This document shows positions 47,351 through 60,334 of a stretch of 64,000 bases of DNA, one piece after another. Source of the DNA: Dolomedes plantarius (lineage: Eukaryota > Arthropoda > Arachnida > Araneae > Dolomedidae); NCBI GenBank assembly GCA_907164885.2, contig OU015501.1, positions 25,863,083 through 25,927,082 of the forward strand, in the 5' to 3' direction. Below the pieces are notes generated by a model. It was not told the DNA's origin, ran no database searches, and was given only the letters and a program-made list of their open reading frames with translations. The stretch's first letter is position 1; each line of letters opens with the position of its first letter. The position numbers were made by a program, and so were the translations under genes.

Positions 47351-50060
47351 CATCTACATTTTGTTAAATTTGCCATAGAGCGGCCCCTACATGTTATGCT
47401 AAAGAGATCCAATTAAGTAATTTTGAATCTACTTTTTACCTGTTGTACCATTTTAAAATCTAGACTACAATTATAAGAGACAGAATTTTCTATTGACAGG
47501 GCTTCTTTTTTTAACATGAAATCTTATATTCCTTAAAATTTAAAATAATTTACTGGGATGTTACAAAGTTTGTACGGTACGAGTTAAGAATAACGTTTCA
47601 GTTGAAAGATCCTGATGTAAATATACATGACCAGACGCTCATATGAATAAGCATAACCAGGGCATGACTTACGTTTATGGTTAACTAAAAGACAGTTGAC
47701 CAACAGCTTCTGTAGACAGAGATTTAAATGCATACTTTTGCATTTCTTAACATACATACTTGACTTTAATTTTTTCCTGAAGGCACAAAGAAATTTTTCC
47801 CATAAGTGTAATATATATATATATATATATATATTAGACGTGTTCTTTTATAACGACTTAATGAGAATGCGAAGCTTGCATAAAAGAAATCAACAATGTA
47901 TAACGATTTTACTTTATTTAAATGCTGTTTTCCTTTCTAAATGTATATCTTTTGACCTGAACATCGTTTCCTGTTTACTTATCTTCTATTTAGCTGTTAT
48001 ATGTAATGAATATGCAGTCTCAGCTTGCACGACTTTCATAATTTATCCATAATCAATATATAAGTGTGTGTGTGTGTGTGTTTTCCAACGTGGTAGGTAC
48101 TTTTGTCTTTTTAATATTGATCCATCCACATCCTGAATTTGTTATCTAATTTATGTAGCTTATGTAGGCGAGTCAACACGACTCTCTATAGGGAACGGCA
48201 GAGGAACATCCATGTCTTAGTCCATGTCTTAGGATGCAGAAATAGACATTGAAGGCTTTTTTGTCTCAAATATTTTAAAGTTCTCGTAAAACGTACAGCA
48301 AAAAAATTATACAGAAAAAAATTATCACATTCACAAAGAATGTAAATTGCCTCTTCATAAGCATACAAGATATTGAATCACATATTGGAAATTTTTAAAA
48401 GGATTATTTAGAGCATTTACAAGGCCTATTAGTACATAGTTTCAGTGTTAAATAATTGGCTAAATATAATGCCAACAGTTGTCTTTCCTTTTCTGCAAAA
48501 TGGTAAATATGCTTAACGAAAGACTTAAAGTACAATATAAAGGTGGTATAAGTAAGAGACTGTCCCTTTGAAAAAATCCATAGCAAACCATGACAAAAAA
48601 ACGCTGAAAAAAATCATTTTCATGCCATTTCCAGAAATACACGCTTTCACGCTGTCAATGTTGAATTCGCTAAGCAATTTATCGGACTTTCCACAGCAGC
48701 GGCTGCAATAAATAAATAAATAAATAAATAAATAACATTTCCGACATGCTATTTTTCCATTCCCAATCTACAGCCAGCGAATGATTCTCATCAATTTCTG
48801 CTGCCAAGACACGGGGAGAAGAAAAGGATTCCTTTTTTCCTCTATTTTTCCTTTATTTTTACTACAAGTCTTGAAAAGAAAAATATTAGAGCGAAGAAAC
48901 AAAACTCATCTTTTTTTTCTGTAAGCTTGATGAGCAAAGAAGCTTTATACGAAGTTTAATTTAAAAATACCATAATGTGGTTTCTTTCTCTTTTATTTTT
49001 TTTGTCCATTTGATCTCCCTACTTTTAATTTCTCCTCCGAACACCTTCCCTTTGCTTTCTGAGTACGTTTCCCCCTGAAAATGAGACATCAGAAACAAAT
49101 GTTAAAATAAAAAAAATAATTTTAAGAAACTATTAAAGTAGAGGGGAAAAGGGTGAATCGCGATAATCAAAAATTTTACACGAAGAATTTCTTCCGTGAG
49201 AGGTACGTTTTCCATCTCGCGTGAATATTATTGGTTCATTTCTTTCTGTAATGCTATCTCATAAAGAAAATTGAAAAGCTGAATTCTTTTGTTCTTATGA
49301 TTTCCATAAATCGTTAAATAAACGTATTTAATTCAGTTCCGCCTTTGCATGACCGAAACCATGAGAGTGAGAGAAAATATATTCATGGTATGAAAATTGA
49401 TTCCGTATCTTTCTTTTTTAACATTTCGCATGAATTTGAGAGCCATTTCGTGACTGTAATCGGAACTGAAAAATTTAGTTACATCCTATAATATTCGAGA
49501 TCCCACTATACATCTACCTAAGCACGGAAAGAGGATACAACCAAAGTTTGAAGCCTCCCAAGAGTTGACGGAGAAAAAAGAAATCGCTTTGAAATATTAT
49601 CGAAAAAAAAGAAAGAGAAACCATTAATCCGAATTGATTCTTCGTAAATAACTCAATTACATTCATTCTGATTGTAGAATTAATACTGATTTTTTATCAC
49701 TTAAAATGTATTTTGGGTTTAAAATTTCACACGCAAACTCCTATCAAGTTATTGATTAGAAAATTGTAATAACTGTCTCAGAACTCCTCACATTATTAAT
49801 CATTAAAACGAAGTAAAATAGAATTAAGAAAGAGAGCATTTTTTAATAGATCCGGTGCAAAGATTCCTATGAAAAGCTGGTTATATTATAAATCTAAGCT
49901 TCATAATGTCTCATAATTTTACATTTAACTAGCGTTGATTTTCATATTCAGCGTATTTAAATCGCAAAAAGGGAGAATTAATTTACTCATTTTAACTATT
50001 TCTACTAGTATTTCTCTGTACCACAAACAGATAAAAATCTTCAGAAATTTCACGGGAACT
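47351..50060. other. No gene seen; small microsatellites
   Basis: 2.7 kb with a TA run at 47811-47834, GT at 48063-48081 and an AAAT run at 48707-48736. Around 48.8-49.6 kb composition is slightly more mixed, but no splice-framed coding sequence stands out. Confidence 0.5.
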
Positions 50061-50064
50061 TTAA

Positions 50065-50602
50065 CCCTTTCGTGGGCCGTAGGAAGCTGGCTTTCCACCT
50101 ATACTAATGTTTTCTCAAATCTATTCACGGGATGTGTAATTCTCAACAATATTTTCTGTCAGAGCTAAAATATTGATGAGGAAAACTGTTCCTGGGTCAA
50201 TGTTGGGCTGCCATCCATATTTTTTCAATATTTTTAGAAATACTGAAATAGCTATACACTCATTTTCTCTCGCAATCGGTTGTATAAGCTTTGACCTGAA
50301 AATTCTTATTTTAAAAATATAAACGTAAGTATTTGTGTTGCCAAGTTCTTTGTACTTCATTTGTACATAAAAAATCTGTAGATTAGTTATGCAGATTAGT
50401 TAAAGAGTTATGATTTACAAAAGTAATATATATATATATTTGACAGCAGATCCGCCATGGGAAGAATAGTTCTAACCTCCATATTCTTATATAGATACAT
50501 AAAATTAAAAAAAATATTATCTTAAAACCAACTGTCTTTTTACTCAGAATCACTGAAAATTCCAAAGCAATTCCTTAAAGAAAAAAGTGGCCCACGAAAG
50601 GG
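50065..50602. mobile_element. piggyBac-like MITE
   Basis: It begins CCCTTTCGTGGGCC and ends with the exact inverse, GGCCCACGAAAGGG, with TTAA on both sides (50061-50064 and 50603-50606). TTAA duplication with CCC...GGG ends is the piggyBac pattern. It is 538 bp with no transposase. The ends resemble those of the element at 25.2-26.2 kb (CCCTTT...GGGC). Confidence 0.85.
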
Positions 50603-50706
50603 TTAAGCATAGTGCCTTCATGCAACTTCATTTTCAAAGCAATTCCTTAAAGAAAAAAGTGGCCCACGAAAGGGTTAAGCATAGTGCCTTCATGCAACTT
50701 CATTTC
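50563..50706. repeat. 72-bp tandem duplication across the MITE right end
   Basis: Units 50563-50634 and 50635-50706 are nearly identical and contain the last 40 bases of the piggyBac-like MITE, its TTAA and about 28 bases of flank. The window therefore has one left end and two right ends. Confidence 0.92.
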
Positions 50707-50709
50707 CAT

Positions 50710-51770
50710 AAAGCTGAAATAATTGGGAAACGGGTTTCGTTTACAGTAAATGGTGTCTATAATGTCGTAGATCTCACAAACAGCGGTAAAACAACAGCGG
50801 TAAGCAACGTGGTATCAAAGACTTTGAAAATCAGGCTGAATGGAGGATTTATTCATTATATTTTGTAAGCGAAAAAAATTGCTTAATCTTCAAGCTAATT
50901 TTAGCAAATGAAAAATGCAGAATATTTCTATGCTTCTAACAGATATATTTTTAACAATTTTAAGGTTTTGACTTTTGGTTAAAATTTATACAGAGATTTC
51001 TTTTCGAGGATTTGTAATTGACTATGAAGTATTTTATGAAGGGAGATTTGAATTGCAAAATCCTTGTAACATGTAAAATTTTCAAGAAATAATCTTGAAA
51101 TAATCTTGATTATTTCTTGAAAACTATCATTCGACCATGGAATTATGCTCATTAATCAATGTGTTTTTGTTAAGTTATAGTTGTTTTTCTTAAGAATTTT
51201 TCAAACTCATGAGTTTTTTTTCTTTTGGATCAAGTATAAAAATTTTACAATTCATAATGTCTGAATTGGTCAATAAAATATATTATTCTTATTTTTATTG
51301 GTGTTTAGATTATATTAAATACCGACATAAATATAGAAGATTGCTTTTTCAATGTAATCTAAAACTATTCTTTAAACACTTAAAGTTTTGCTTCTTATGT
51401 AACTTTAGTTTTAAGTTTATGATTAATATAGTAAATAAAAATCCAGCTATTGCTAAAATATCCGATTAGAAATTTTGTCATATTTCCGAGGAAGGTTGAA
51501 TTTAAATTATACTAATTTGTTAGATAGTTTTTTATATATAAAAAGTATTTTCTGTGTTTATGGCATCTTTGCGCATGTTTACTTAAAACAAACTAGTCTA
51601 CAGACGTAAAATTGTACTTGTTCTCATTATACAAAGACTCCTTTAAAATTCAAAAGTGTATAACTATGCTTAGGATATGTTTTTCACAACTGGAATAGTT
51701 GATATTATTTAGCATTAATATTATAATATAGTGAAATGAATCCTAAATTGCGTGAACAATATTAGATAAC
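50710..51770. other. No gene seen; hairpin at 51.08-51.12 kb
   Basis: AT-rich. Exact 16-base inverted arms at 51079-51094 and 51108-51123 around a 13-base loop. No coding support. Confidence 0.55.
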
Positions 51771-51929
51771 TTTCTAAAATAGGAAGAACAGTCTGCGACA
51801 GTGGATATGACCCCACTGCGGGATCCCTTGGAATAAGATTGTCGATCCGCTGGCGAAGAACACACAAGTGAACTTACGTGGATCTAATAGTGTACCGTTC
51901 TGCAATATTCCCTCGCTCATGCGTAGTAC

Positions 51930-52095
51930 GTTAACCAGAAAGTTCTCTTCACGACTTTTGGAAAGATCTAAAGGTAAACCATGGAAAGAGCTCCTCCCCA
52001 AATTACTGCATCATTCCAGAGACGTGGCAGTTGCTGAATTAAGGATGATTGGCTTATTGCTCACTTGGCTTGAATTAAAACTACAACTCTACTAG
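51930..52095 (+). pseudogene. LINE fragment (C-terminal region)
   Basis: The frame contains KGKPWKELLPKLLHHSRDVA followed by VAELRMIG. Spider non-LTR retrotransposons of the jockey/I type carry W-x-x-LLP-x-LP-H-x-RDVAVA-x-FR after the RNase H or reverse transcriptase region, then TGHDCL. Here the similarity stops abruptly at about 52035, so it is a scrap. Recognition is from memory of the motif. Confidence 0.45.
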
Positions 52096-52099
52096 TCCA

Positions 52100-54530
52100 C
52101 TGTGTCTTAGCGGTGCAGAGAGTAATAGGCCTACTTGGACCATTCTTCTACTCTAAAGATGCGTATACATACAACGAAAGGCGAAAAAAGGGTTACGAAC
52201 GAAGTTGTTCACTAAATGTATACGTAACAACGAACACCAACGAACGCATTTGTTTGCCTATGCCAGGGTTCGCTCACTGGGCTATAGATAAAGGGAAGTC
52301 CATTACTGTTCGTTAGCCATCCTTCGCTGTATGTTTTCAGAGCCAACTGTTTAGCTTGGAATCCATTCACTTTTTTCTTGGAAATTTCATTTCCAGCAGG
52401 AAACTTAATTTCATTGTTTGTTATCGTAACTCAATAAAGCTAAATAAATATCCCACCACAGCAGTTCACTACACGATAATGAACGAACGGCTGCGTAAGC
52501 ATTCGGTTTGTTAATGTGGACGGCCAACCGAATTTCAAACCAAAGTTATTTTGAGAGGCTACATATGTGTTCTCCAGTTTTTTCAAATTTTATCTCAGGG
52601 TAAATTATATATTTTTGTTTGTTATTAGATATATTCTATGCTTCAAACAGTGGACCTTGGCTCTATACCTTCTGTTACACCAGACGTTTGCAAATGGCTG
52701 GTGTGCTGGCTTTCGGGACCAGTGTCCCGGAGTCGGTATGGTTGTTTGAGGTCGATGGTAATTTGTTTTATCGGTAGGTCTAGGTCTTTTTAGTCAGTTT
52801 GTGAAAGGGAGTTGATTATATCCCCCCCACCTAAAAAATAGATATTTCATCAATTAGCTCGTGATGCTCTGCATTGTACATGCACTAAAAAATTTCAGGA
52901 TAACTTAATTATTTATTTCTTAGTACGAATTTGTTATGTTTTCATAATTTAGAAAATAATTATTCATAATTTAGACATTGAAGTAGGTAAACCACTATTT
53001 AACTACTTCATATCACTATCTTAAATACCTCTCTTTTTAATAAAGTTATTTACTAATGAAAGTTTTATTAAATACAGACTTCAAGTGGTTAGTTTTCAGA
53101 AATGGGAAAGTTAAATTCTATTAGTGACATTTAGTGAAAACATTTTTAAAAGACAAAATGCTAATTGTAGTAATGTAAAATCTCATTTATTCCTCAATGG
53201 ATACATTGTTACCATTAAGTTAATATTTTACAAAATTTCATGAAACTGTTGAAAATATATAAAACATTTTTAGATATTCTGAACTTTAATAATGGTCTTT
53301 CTCGTAGAATATATTAATATTCAAAGTATAAATATTCTCTAAGAATGTTTTCTTTTTCGCATTTTTTGAGGTAATGTTCTATAATATCACGTACTCTCGG
53401 AATACGCGTGTTTACCTTTTTTGACGTTGGGTAAAGTTTAACGTGTTATTTTGCATCCATTTTTGTCAACACACATAACACAGAGACTTTGTTCAGTAAT
53501 TGTCTGTGACTGATTGACAGATGATGTCACATATTGCTCCTCCACGTGAATACACATTCAAGCATCTGTTGTTTTTTTGTGCATATGTTCTTTCAAGGGA
53601 TTTGGGTTTTCAGGAAAATATTCATTTTATCCGAATACTCGGGATTGATTTTATATCTCTAGAAAATCCAAATACTCGTATTTGTTTCCAAACTAATTTA
53701 TTTACCATTTTGTTACTACTATAAATTTTACATTATTAAAAACGAATAAAATTAGTTTATGTTAAAAATAAATTTAGTAATTATATCATTTAAATTTGTA
53801 TTTTTTTGCCTACCGCGCAGCAGAAAATTAACCCTCAAACCCATTAAGAACACAGCGTTCCAAACAACATTGGTAAAAGTTTTTTTCTTATAGTTTTACG
53901 TTGCATGAGATTATACAAAAGATACCAAAACTTTTAATCTCGAACTTCTCAGAACCTGAGCATTCGCTACAAACTTTTTCAGATCAATTTTTCTCAAAAA
54001 TATATTTATTCATCTAATAACTTTATTTATACTACAACGTGAATATTTTCTTTGACAGGACCATTTAGATTAGAAGACCATACATAATTAAATCAAGAAT
54101 TGTAAAACAGGTCAAAATTTGATCTTGTTTTACAATTCAAATCTTTGTAATCGCTATAGCGATATTTAAGTTTTATTAAATTAGTAATATTTGCAAAATT
54201 TGTGAAGCAGTTTGCAATATTCCTTTAAAATTATTAATGAAATTTTCTATTTTTTACAAATTTTAATAACCGTATTTAATTCTCAAATCTTGATTCACGC
54301 TTTGTTCAAAACCCAAAATCCAAAGACTTCCTATGAAATTGTTTCTAGTTAAGATATGTATTAAATTGTAATACACCACTTTGTTAGGGAAAAAGATCCC
54401 AACTTTTATACTGAGTGATAGCCTTATGAAATATATATACACAGAAAACAGGTAGAAGTATAATTTTTAATGAATTATTATTATGTATGATTTGATGACA
54501 TACGAACATTTTTCAGAACGTGGCAAATGC
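52100..54530. other. No gene supported; hairpin at 54.10-54.14 kb
   Basis: A possible MITE lies at about 52155-52520 (CGTATACATACAACG at one side, and on the other strand CGTCCACATTAACAAACCG), but the ends do not match well enough. Inverted 13-base arms at 54097-54109 and 54126-54138. The rest is AT-rich. Confidence 0.4.
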
Positions 54531-54532
54531 CG

Positions 54533-54715
54533 GACGATGGCCGATTGGTTAGGGTGCTGATTTTCAGTACCAGAGTCTGTGGGTTCGAATCCCACTCTTG
54601 GCATGTACGTTTGTAGCCGTTCGGAATCGGTTTTAAGCAATAGGGCCCGTTCTAATTATCCCTCGTGTAGCAAAAAGAGACCGTAGTGCTCTAAACTAAA
54701 CAAGAACATAGCAAA
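54533..54715 (+). repeat. tRNA-derived SINE
   Basis: The head has TGGCCGATTGGTTAGGGTGC (A box) and GGGTTCGAATCCCACTC (B box). It continues as CTTGGCATGTACGTTTGTAG and GTGTAGCAAAAAGAGACCGT. The same body follows a weaker head at 9.1 kb. The head alone resembles a tRNA, but the shared body makes it a SINE. Confidence 0.82.
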
Positions 54716-54719
54716 AGAA

Positions 54720-56330
54720 TTCGAAGTACTTATTTTTAAAGAATCTTATGTCAAAAAGTATTAAGGCATTACTCTTTTTGTTGCTAGAGATTATGTCACA
54801 ACTCTATAGGATAGCGCAAAAGTTTCTTAGAGAAGAAAAACAAAATTTGACAGTATTGTATAATTCTGATATAATTTTGCTTTAGTTGCAGTATATTTAA
54901 TTACTTCCACTTTGCTTTTCTGTTTAAAATAAGCCCCAATCAAATTGTGATTTCTCAAAGCAAACCAACAAAGACTAAAGAAAAGGAAGAAAATTGTGTA
55001 ACCCTGCATTGCAAAATAGCGTTTATAGCGGGCAAAAGCCCACAAACACATTAACAATGTTTAATATAATTAATATTTAAGGATATATTTTTGAAAACCT
55101 AGGTACCCAAAAGAAACTTTTTTAATATATCGTGACCATACATTAATTACAGAAATGCTCGACAAAACTTTAATAAATCAGACTTGCATTTAAGCTTCTA
55201 GTGATTTTACTGGTACTGAAATACAGACACGAGAGCAGACTAATTGAATAACATGATGAAAGAGAAAAAAACTAACCTTTTCTTGGTATTTCGTGAGCTT
55301 GATATCTTTCTACATAAATTCCAATGCAAAAAAACCTACAACTGTAGTTTCCAAACTCGATTTTTCAAGACCACTTTTAATGACATTGCTGTTCAAACCA
55401 TAAATCAGTCCGTTTAAATAATTCACAACGTATGAGCCATTTAATTTTTGCCCGTAGTTTTTCTCGGAAAGTATGCTTAGGGAAGTAAAAGTGTAAAATG
55501 GTGTACAGATTTCAAAATATTTTGATATTTTCAAAACTTATTTATTTCTAAATAAACCGATTTTAGAAAAATTGTTTTGAAAATTTACACTACAAGGGAT
55601 ATAAACGTACAATGTTTCTCGATTAAACTGGGAGAGTCAGAAAAAAATTATTTATAACTCAAATTTTCGTAACTGAAAAAGTTACAATTGATATTCAAAA
55701 ATATCCGTGTAATTTTGGAAATAACTTGATTTTCTTATAGCATTTCTTTAAAGAGTAAAACGTAGGACACTTTTTCAGTGAAAGCCCAATGAAACTTGAT
55801 ACGACATTACAAATTTGTAAATTCAATTCTATTTGATTTTAATAAAGCCTACAAATAAAATACTATATTATTATTGGATACCATCATATTCTGTATCATC
55901 AATGACAAACTCGTGCGATGAAGTGAGGCTCTAAACTTCTATTAAATACTTTTTGCAGTATTATTACGAGGCTTTCGGTAAGAGAGCATAGTTAATGAGT
56001 TACTTTTTTCAGCTGTCGCATTCATATTGAGATTCAAAAATGTAATCAAACTCTTGCCACTTTCTTTCATTGACTGACTCATAGAGCAAAATTACATCAT
56101 TTCAATGATGTTAAAAAACAACAAAAATGAATTGTATGAACAAATAAAGTTATGTAACCAGAAGTAAAGGCAGACAGCTTCTCCTAAAGTTTTTGAAAAT
56201 GTCAAGTTTTGAAAAGGCAAAATGTATATCTCAATGAACTTTACAAAATTTCATAAACATCTAGAAATCGATTTTTACGTTACGTTGTTAAGTAAAATTT
56301 TAAAAAAATTACTCCGGGATAAAATGAAAC
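54720..56330. other. No gene seen
   Basis: AT-rich, minus-strand frames at 54827-55057 and 55310-55534 without motifs. Confidence 0.45.
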
Positions 56331-56339
56331 TTATGTATA

Positions 56340-56345
56340 TTTATT
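56340..56345 (-). terminator. Possible polyadenylation signal
   Basis: AATAAA on the minus strand about 40 bases after the stop of the candidate terminal exon. In AT-rich DNA this hexamer is common, so it only adds modest support. Confidence 0.35.
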
Positions 56346-56386
56346 ATAAAAAAGTTTAATTGCTCACAGATTGAATTTAAAATGCC

Positions 56387-56517
56387 CTAATGCATTCCAG
56401 GTGCTTCAGGTCCTATAAGATGTTTCGATTCCCATCCTTGCTCATCATACCATTGAACCCCAAGGCTCCAGGAGTGAGCGTCCTGGATATTCTCCCATCG
56501 TTCAGATTGGGAAGGGC
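56387..56517 (-). CDS. Candidate terminal coding exon, unknown gene
   Basis: Minus strand: a pyrimidine-rich tract of about 25 bases ending CTCACTTAG (56518 upward) is a strong 3' splice site. The exon begins with two bases completing a split codon (phase 1 intron) and encodes 42 residues, including SERWENIQDAHSWSLGVQWY, a DEQGWESKH segment and IGPEAPGMH, then TAG at 56387-56389. AATAAA lies about 40 bases downstream (56340-56345), fitting a short 3' UTR. The composition is Trp- and His-rich, unlike chance frames here. I do not recognise the family. Upstream exons would lie at higher coordinates; none is certain. Confidence 0.5.
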
Positions 56518-56519
56518 CT

Positions 56520-59404
56520 AAGTGAGAAACAAAAGAAAGGGAGAAAGAAGAAATGAGAAGTAAAGGAACACATAAAGCAAAGCTTAGAGCAAGATTAAGA
56601 AATCGAATAAATAAATAAATAAAATAACAATAAATAAATTAGTAGATGATAGATTTCCAAGCAAAAGAAATGTATGGAGCAGAACACTGTTGTCATCAAC
56701 CAGAATTTTCGTTATGAGTTATAAAGAAATTTTCAATGTAGTAGAACTGATAAATCGAGGTGGGAGTGCAGATGACACGCGCTTTTGAGAAATTAAACTT
56801 ATGTTTTGAATTCAGGAATAAGTTATGACTGGAACTTAAGAAATTTCTCTTATTTAAAAAAAGAAGAAATAAGTCGTTCTGTTCGGATCTTCAAAGTTTA
56901 GCCGACACTTAGGATCCCTTCTAGTTTGGCTAATGTAGTCGAGGCTAAGGTCACGGGGAATAAAAGAAATAGCCAGTCATTATCAAGAGAAATGTGATTC
57001 TTTAAAGTACAAAATAGTAGTTTATTATCAGGTTTGAAGACAAGCTTAAACTGAAACAAACAATCAGTTCGGACAGTTTAGAACAAAAAGGGAAGAAGAA
57101 AGTAAATATCATAATGAACGGAATCATCTTTAGAATCTATTCTAGTGAAACAACCTTAAACATTTCCATGCTCACATTTTTCAAACAATTTTGGCGTTTT
57201 TATCATTTAAATACTTAAAAGTCTTTTAAAAGCTTAGACAGTAAGTGTATACATTATTTAAATGAACAAAAGTATTGAAGCAGTAGTTATATGCAAAAAT
57301 GGAATTTCTTAACGACATTTTTTGTGCTCAATGTACCATATATTAGAAACTATTCTTACTTTGATCGTTATCAGGCATTAACATCATTGTTACTGATATC
57401 GTTTCCTGTTATTACTGAAATCGATATCAGATCCACTAAAAATACAAGAGAGGAAAAAACCATTACAATATTCCATTCTTTTAACAAATAATGCATAAAA
57501 ATCGGGAAAACAGTTAACAGTTAACAGAAGACGACTCATTATAATAAATAGATTAAAGTGTTAGTAGAACCGCAGTTTGGAAAACAAGCCAACATTTAGC
57601 CATCTTAAAATAAAAAAGTTAAAGTTAGTCCATTCAGTCAAGCAAAAGTCAAAACTTTCCTTGAGTGAAGTTAGAAGAATGTTAAAGAAAATTGTAATCA
57701 AGATATTTCCTCCAAAAACTGAGCACGCAATCTCGCATTGAGCTCGTTACAGAGTATTAGTGGCCGAAATAAAAACCATATGTAAGTAAAATTTATCAAA
57801 ACAGCAAAGGATCTATCAAATAAAAGTAAGGCTCTTTGACTTAACGAATTGCTTTTGAGAGAAAAAAAATTGACTGTGATTCACAACAAAGGAAAGAATT
57901 TAGTTTGTAGAAAGCCCTATGCAGCATTGCAAAATAAGAATATTCAAGACTCATTTAATCTTGAGCTGTTTAGTCATAGCGTTGAGTTCAATTCAGGTGT
58001 TGATTCAGGTGAGAATTTTCTTTCGTAGATGGTTCAACAGCCAAAATGGGGTATCTGAATTTATCTTTTGAAAAATCTTTGATAAAGGGAAGATGAGGAA
58101 AGTTTGATTAGTAACTTTTAGTAGGACAGGGCGCCGAAACATAGCGCTCAAATCGTCAATCATTGGCTACTTCATTACACAGCATAAAGTGTTTGGAAGA
58201 TCCTACAACTCCTTATTTCAGTCATGTAAAAACATTTAAATTACTTGAAGATAAATAAGAAAAGCGTGAGATAACTTCACATGGATCATTTGAGAATATA
58301 TCTTAAAGAATGGGTACCCTTTTCTTCGGTAATAAAGCAAAAGTTAGTAGAATAATTACGAAACCGAATAAGAGGCTTCGTTTAGAACAACAGTATCGGA
58401 ACTTTCTGAGAATCTAATTTTGTAAAATCATAGTTTTGTAATATACTTTATATTTTTTGTAAGTATAAGCAAGCATTATTTATTTTCCTTTTCTCATAAT
58501 TACTCTCCGTGCTTTTTTTTCTAAAATACTAAATTTTTGAGTACTTTTTTCCATTACTTTAAGTTAAGAACTCTCTTCTAAAGGGTTATAAATTAAGGTG
58601 ATTTTAAAACATCAAATTTGAATATCTTTTATGGAATTGAATAAAGAATTACTATTGGAAGTACATACTCACTATCCATCAATTTTATTGTCAAATATTA
58701 CATTTTATTCACTGAAACGAATAAAATCAAATGTGTAGAAGTAAACTGGTGTCATGTAACACTGGGTAGCTAATATTTTACACTTTCACAGTAGAGTTTT
58801 GAGTGTCTGAGGAACAAAAGCAGGAATATTTCTTTTGAGATACGTATTACTGTGTACATTAGTACCAGTTTTCAGAGAAAAGTGTCTTCTTAAATCCGAT
58901 TTCCAATGCCAACATTCAATCGTGAATGCAACAAAAAGGGTACATCCATTTCGTATTTTGTTTTAAATAATCAGTTTTAAAAGATGACAGTAATTGTGCA
59001 ACTTACTATTAAATACAATACATTTTACAATTTTTGCGAGCTTAGAGGCACTAATATTTTCAATTATACAAATATTAATTTTTCATCCTAAGACAATGTG
59101 CTAAAAATTACCTTATTTTATGCTATGATATAGCAGACTAAAAGAAAGTTAACAGTAGTACCTTTTAGTTTTTAGTAATGTATTTTAATAACTATATACA
59201 TGATGCCTGAAATTTTGGAGAAGATTTTCTAGTTCTTGGAAATTCTTTCATGGAGCAAAGAAGTTATTATAAATATCTAAATCTTTAATAAAATAATCCT
59301 ACCAATTTTAAAAAATTTAAGTTTATACGATGCTTTAGTAAAACTGTTTTAACACCGATAGACAGTTTTGTAAGCTAATTTTGTAACATTTATGAATGTT
59401 TGAT
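56520..59404. other. No gene seen; AAAT-rich patch at 56.60 kb
   Basis: If the terminal exon is real, this is its upstream intron. About 2.9 kb of AT-rich sequence with an AATA-type run near 56605-56640 and no further exon I can support. Confidence 0.45.
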
Positions 59405-59505
59405 TACGAGGCGCATCCAGAAAGTAAGAACTGATTGGGTGCAAAAAAGTTTAGGAATAAGTTTTTGAAATGCTTTTATTGCAAAATAATTAAACGCATA
59501 TTACA

Positions 59506-60075
59506 CTACTTTTCTACGTAGTCTCCATATTTATTGAGGCTTTTGTCATATCGTGAGACTAGCTTTGCACACCTTCGTTGAATAAACTCACCGCCAACTT
59601 ATTTAGCCACTCCTTCACAACGTTTTTTGTTTATTGATCACTCTGTATACTCTCACCGGCCAAAATTCACTTCAGGTGAAGAAATGAATGGTAATCGCTA
59701 GGAGCTAGGTCGAGACTATACGGTGGTTCAAAAATTTCCTAACCCCAAATTTCTTATTCAAGCGATGCACGTGTACAGACGACGGTGTGCAGCCGCACGT
59801 TTTCATGCAAGAGACAAACTCCAGCATATGATTAACTACAAGCAAACTCCAGCAAACTACATGCAACTACAAGCAAACTCCAGACAAACTCCAGCATATG
59901 ATTAACAACAAGCTTTATATTAACTGATATGAATCCTTTGAGAAATATTATTAAAAAAAGGTTCATTAACATTATAATAGTAGAAGGTAACCCACGCAGT
60001 CGAATCTGAATTGCTCGGGGCAGCTTATAAGAGTTTCACAGTAAGATTCAGCATTGATGGTCATACCTTACTATT
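59506..60075 (-). pseudogene. mariner transposase fragments
   Basis: Reading the minus strand, MTINAESYCETLI (near 60060) matches the mariner block before the second catalytic site. After the foreign patch come VCLLHENVRLHT (near 59800), PYSLDLAPSDYHSF (near 59700) and the C-terminus EFIQRRCAKLVSRYDKSLNK plus YGDYVEK (59510-59590). In relatives the second site is HDNARPHT; here Asp is Glu. The last Asp (PSD) is kept. The N-terminal DNA-binding half is absent. Stops and shifts separate the blocks. Confidence 0.8.
59904..59983 (+). repeat. 75-bp block, copy inside the mariner
   Basis: ACAAGCTTTATATTAACTGA and onward through AGAAATATTATTAAAA and AGGTTCATTAACATTATAAT. It matches 61119-61193 in the same orientation with only a few differences. 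Confidence 0.88.
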
Positions 60076-60334
60076 TATTGTAGTACCAAACAAACATTTT
60101 TTTTTTCATTCAAAAATCTTTTCTCTGACCGCACTTCACAGCTGGCGGGATTTGCCCTTTTATTGTCCACTTTAAACTAACACAGCAAAGCAAGACTACT
60201 TTATAGAACAATATAATTTACACCAAATGAAGCACCAGACGTTCAGGAACCAAATGATGGCAGAGTCGTTACAATAACATGACTTACGCATGATCTATAA
60301 GCAATCGATTCTTACTTTCTGTATGCACCTCGTA

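Larger units (their letters stand above)
59407..60332 (-). mobile_element. mariner element, deleted and patched
   Basis: The left end CGAGGCGCATCCAGAAAGTA and the inverse of the right end, CGAGGTGCATACAGAAAGTA, are mariner terminal repeats with TA on both sides. It is 926 bp against about 1.3 kb for a full element. At about 59820-59983 it contains sequence foreign to mariner: repeats of CAAACTCCAGCA and a 75-bp block also found at 61.12 kb. Confidence 0.88.

Noticed and set aside
52155..52520. MITE suggested by similar GTATACATACAACG and GTCCACATTAACAAACC ends
   Set aside because: Too many mismatches and no target duplication found by eye.
54533..54610. Possible tRNA gene
   Set aside because: A and B boxes are good, but the downstream body is shared with the 9.1 kb copy, so it is a SINE head.
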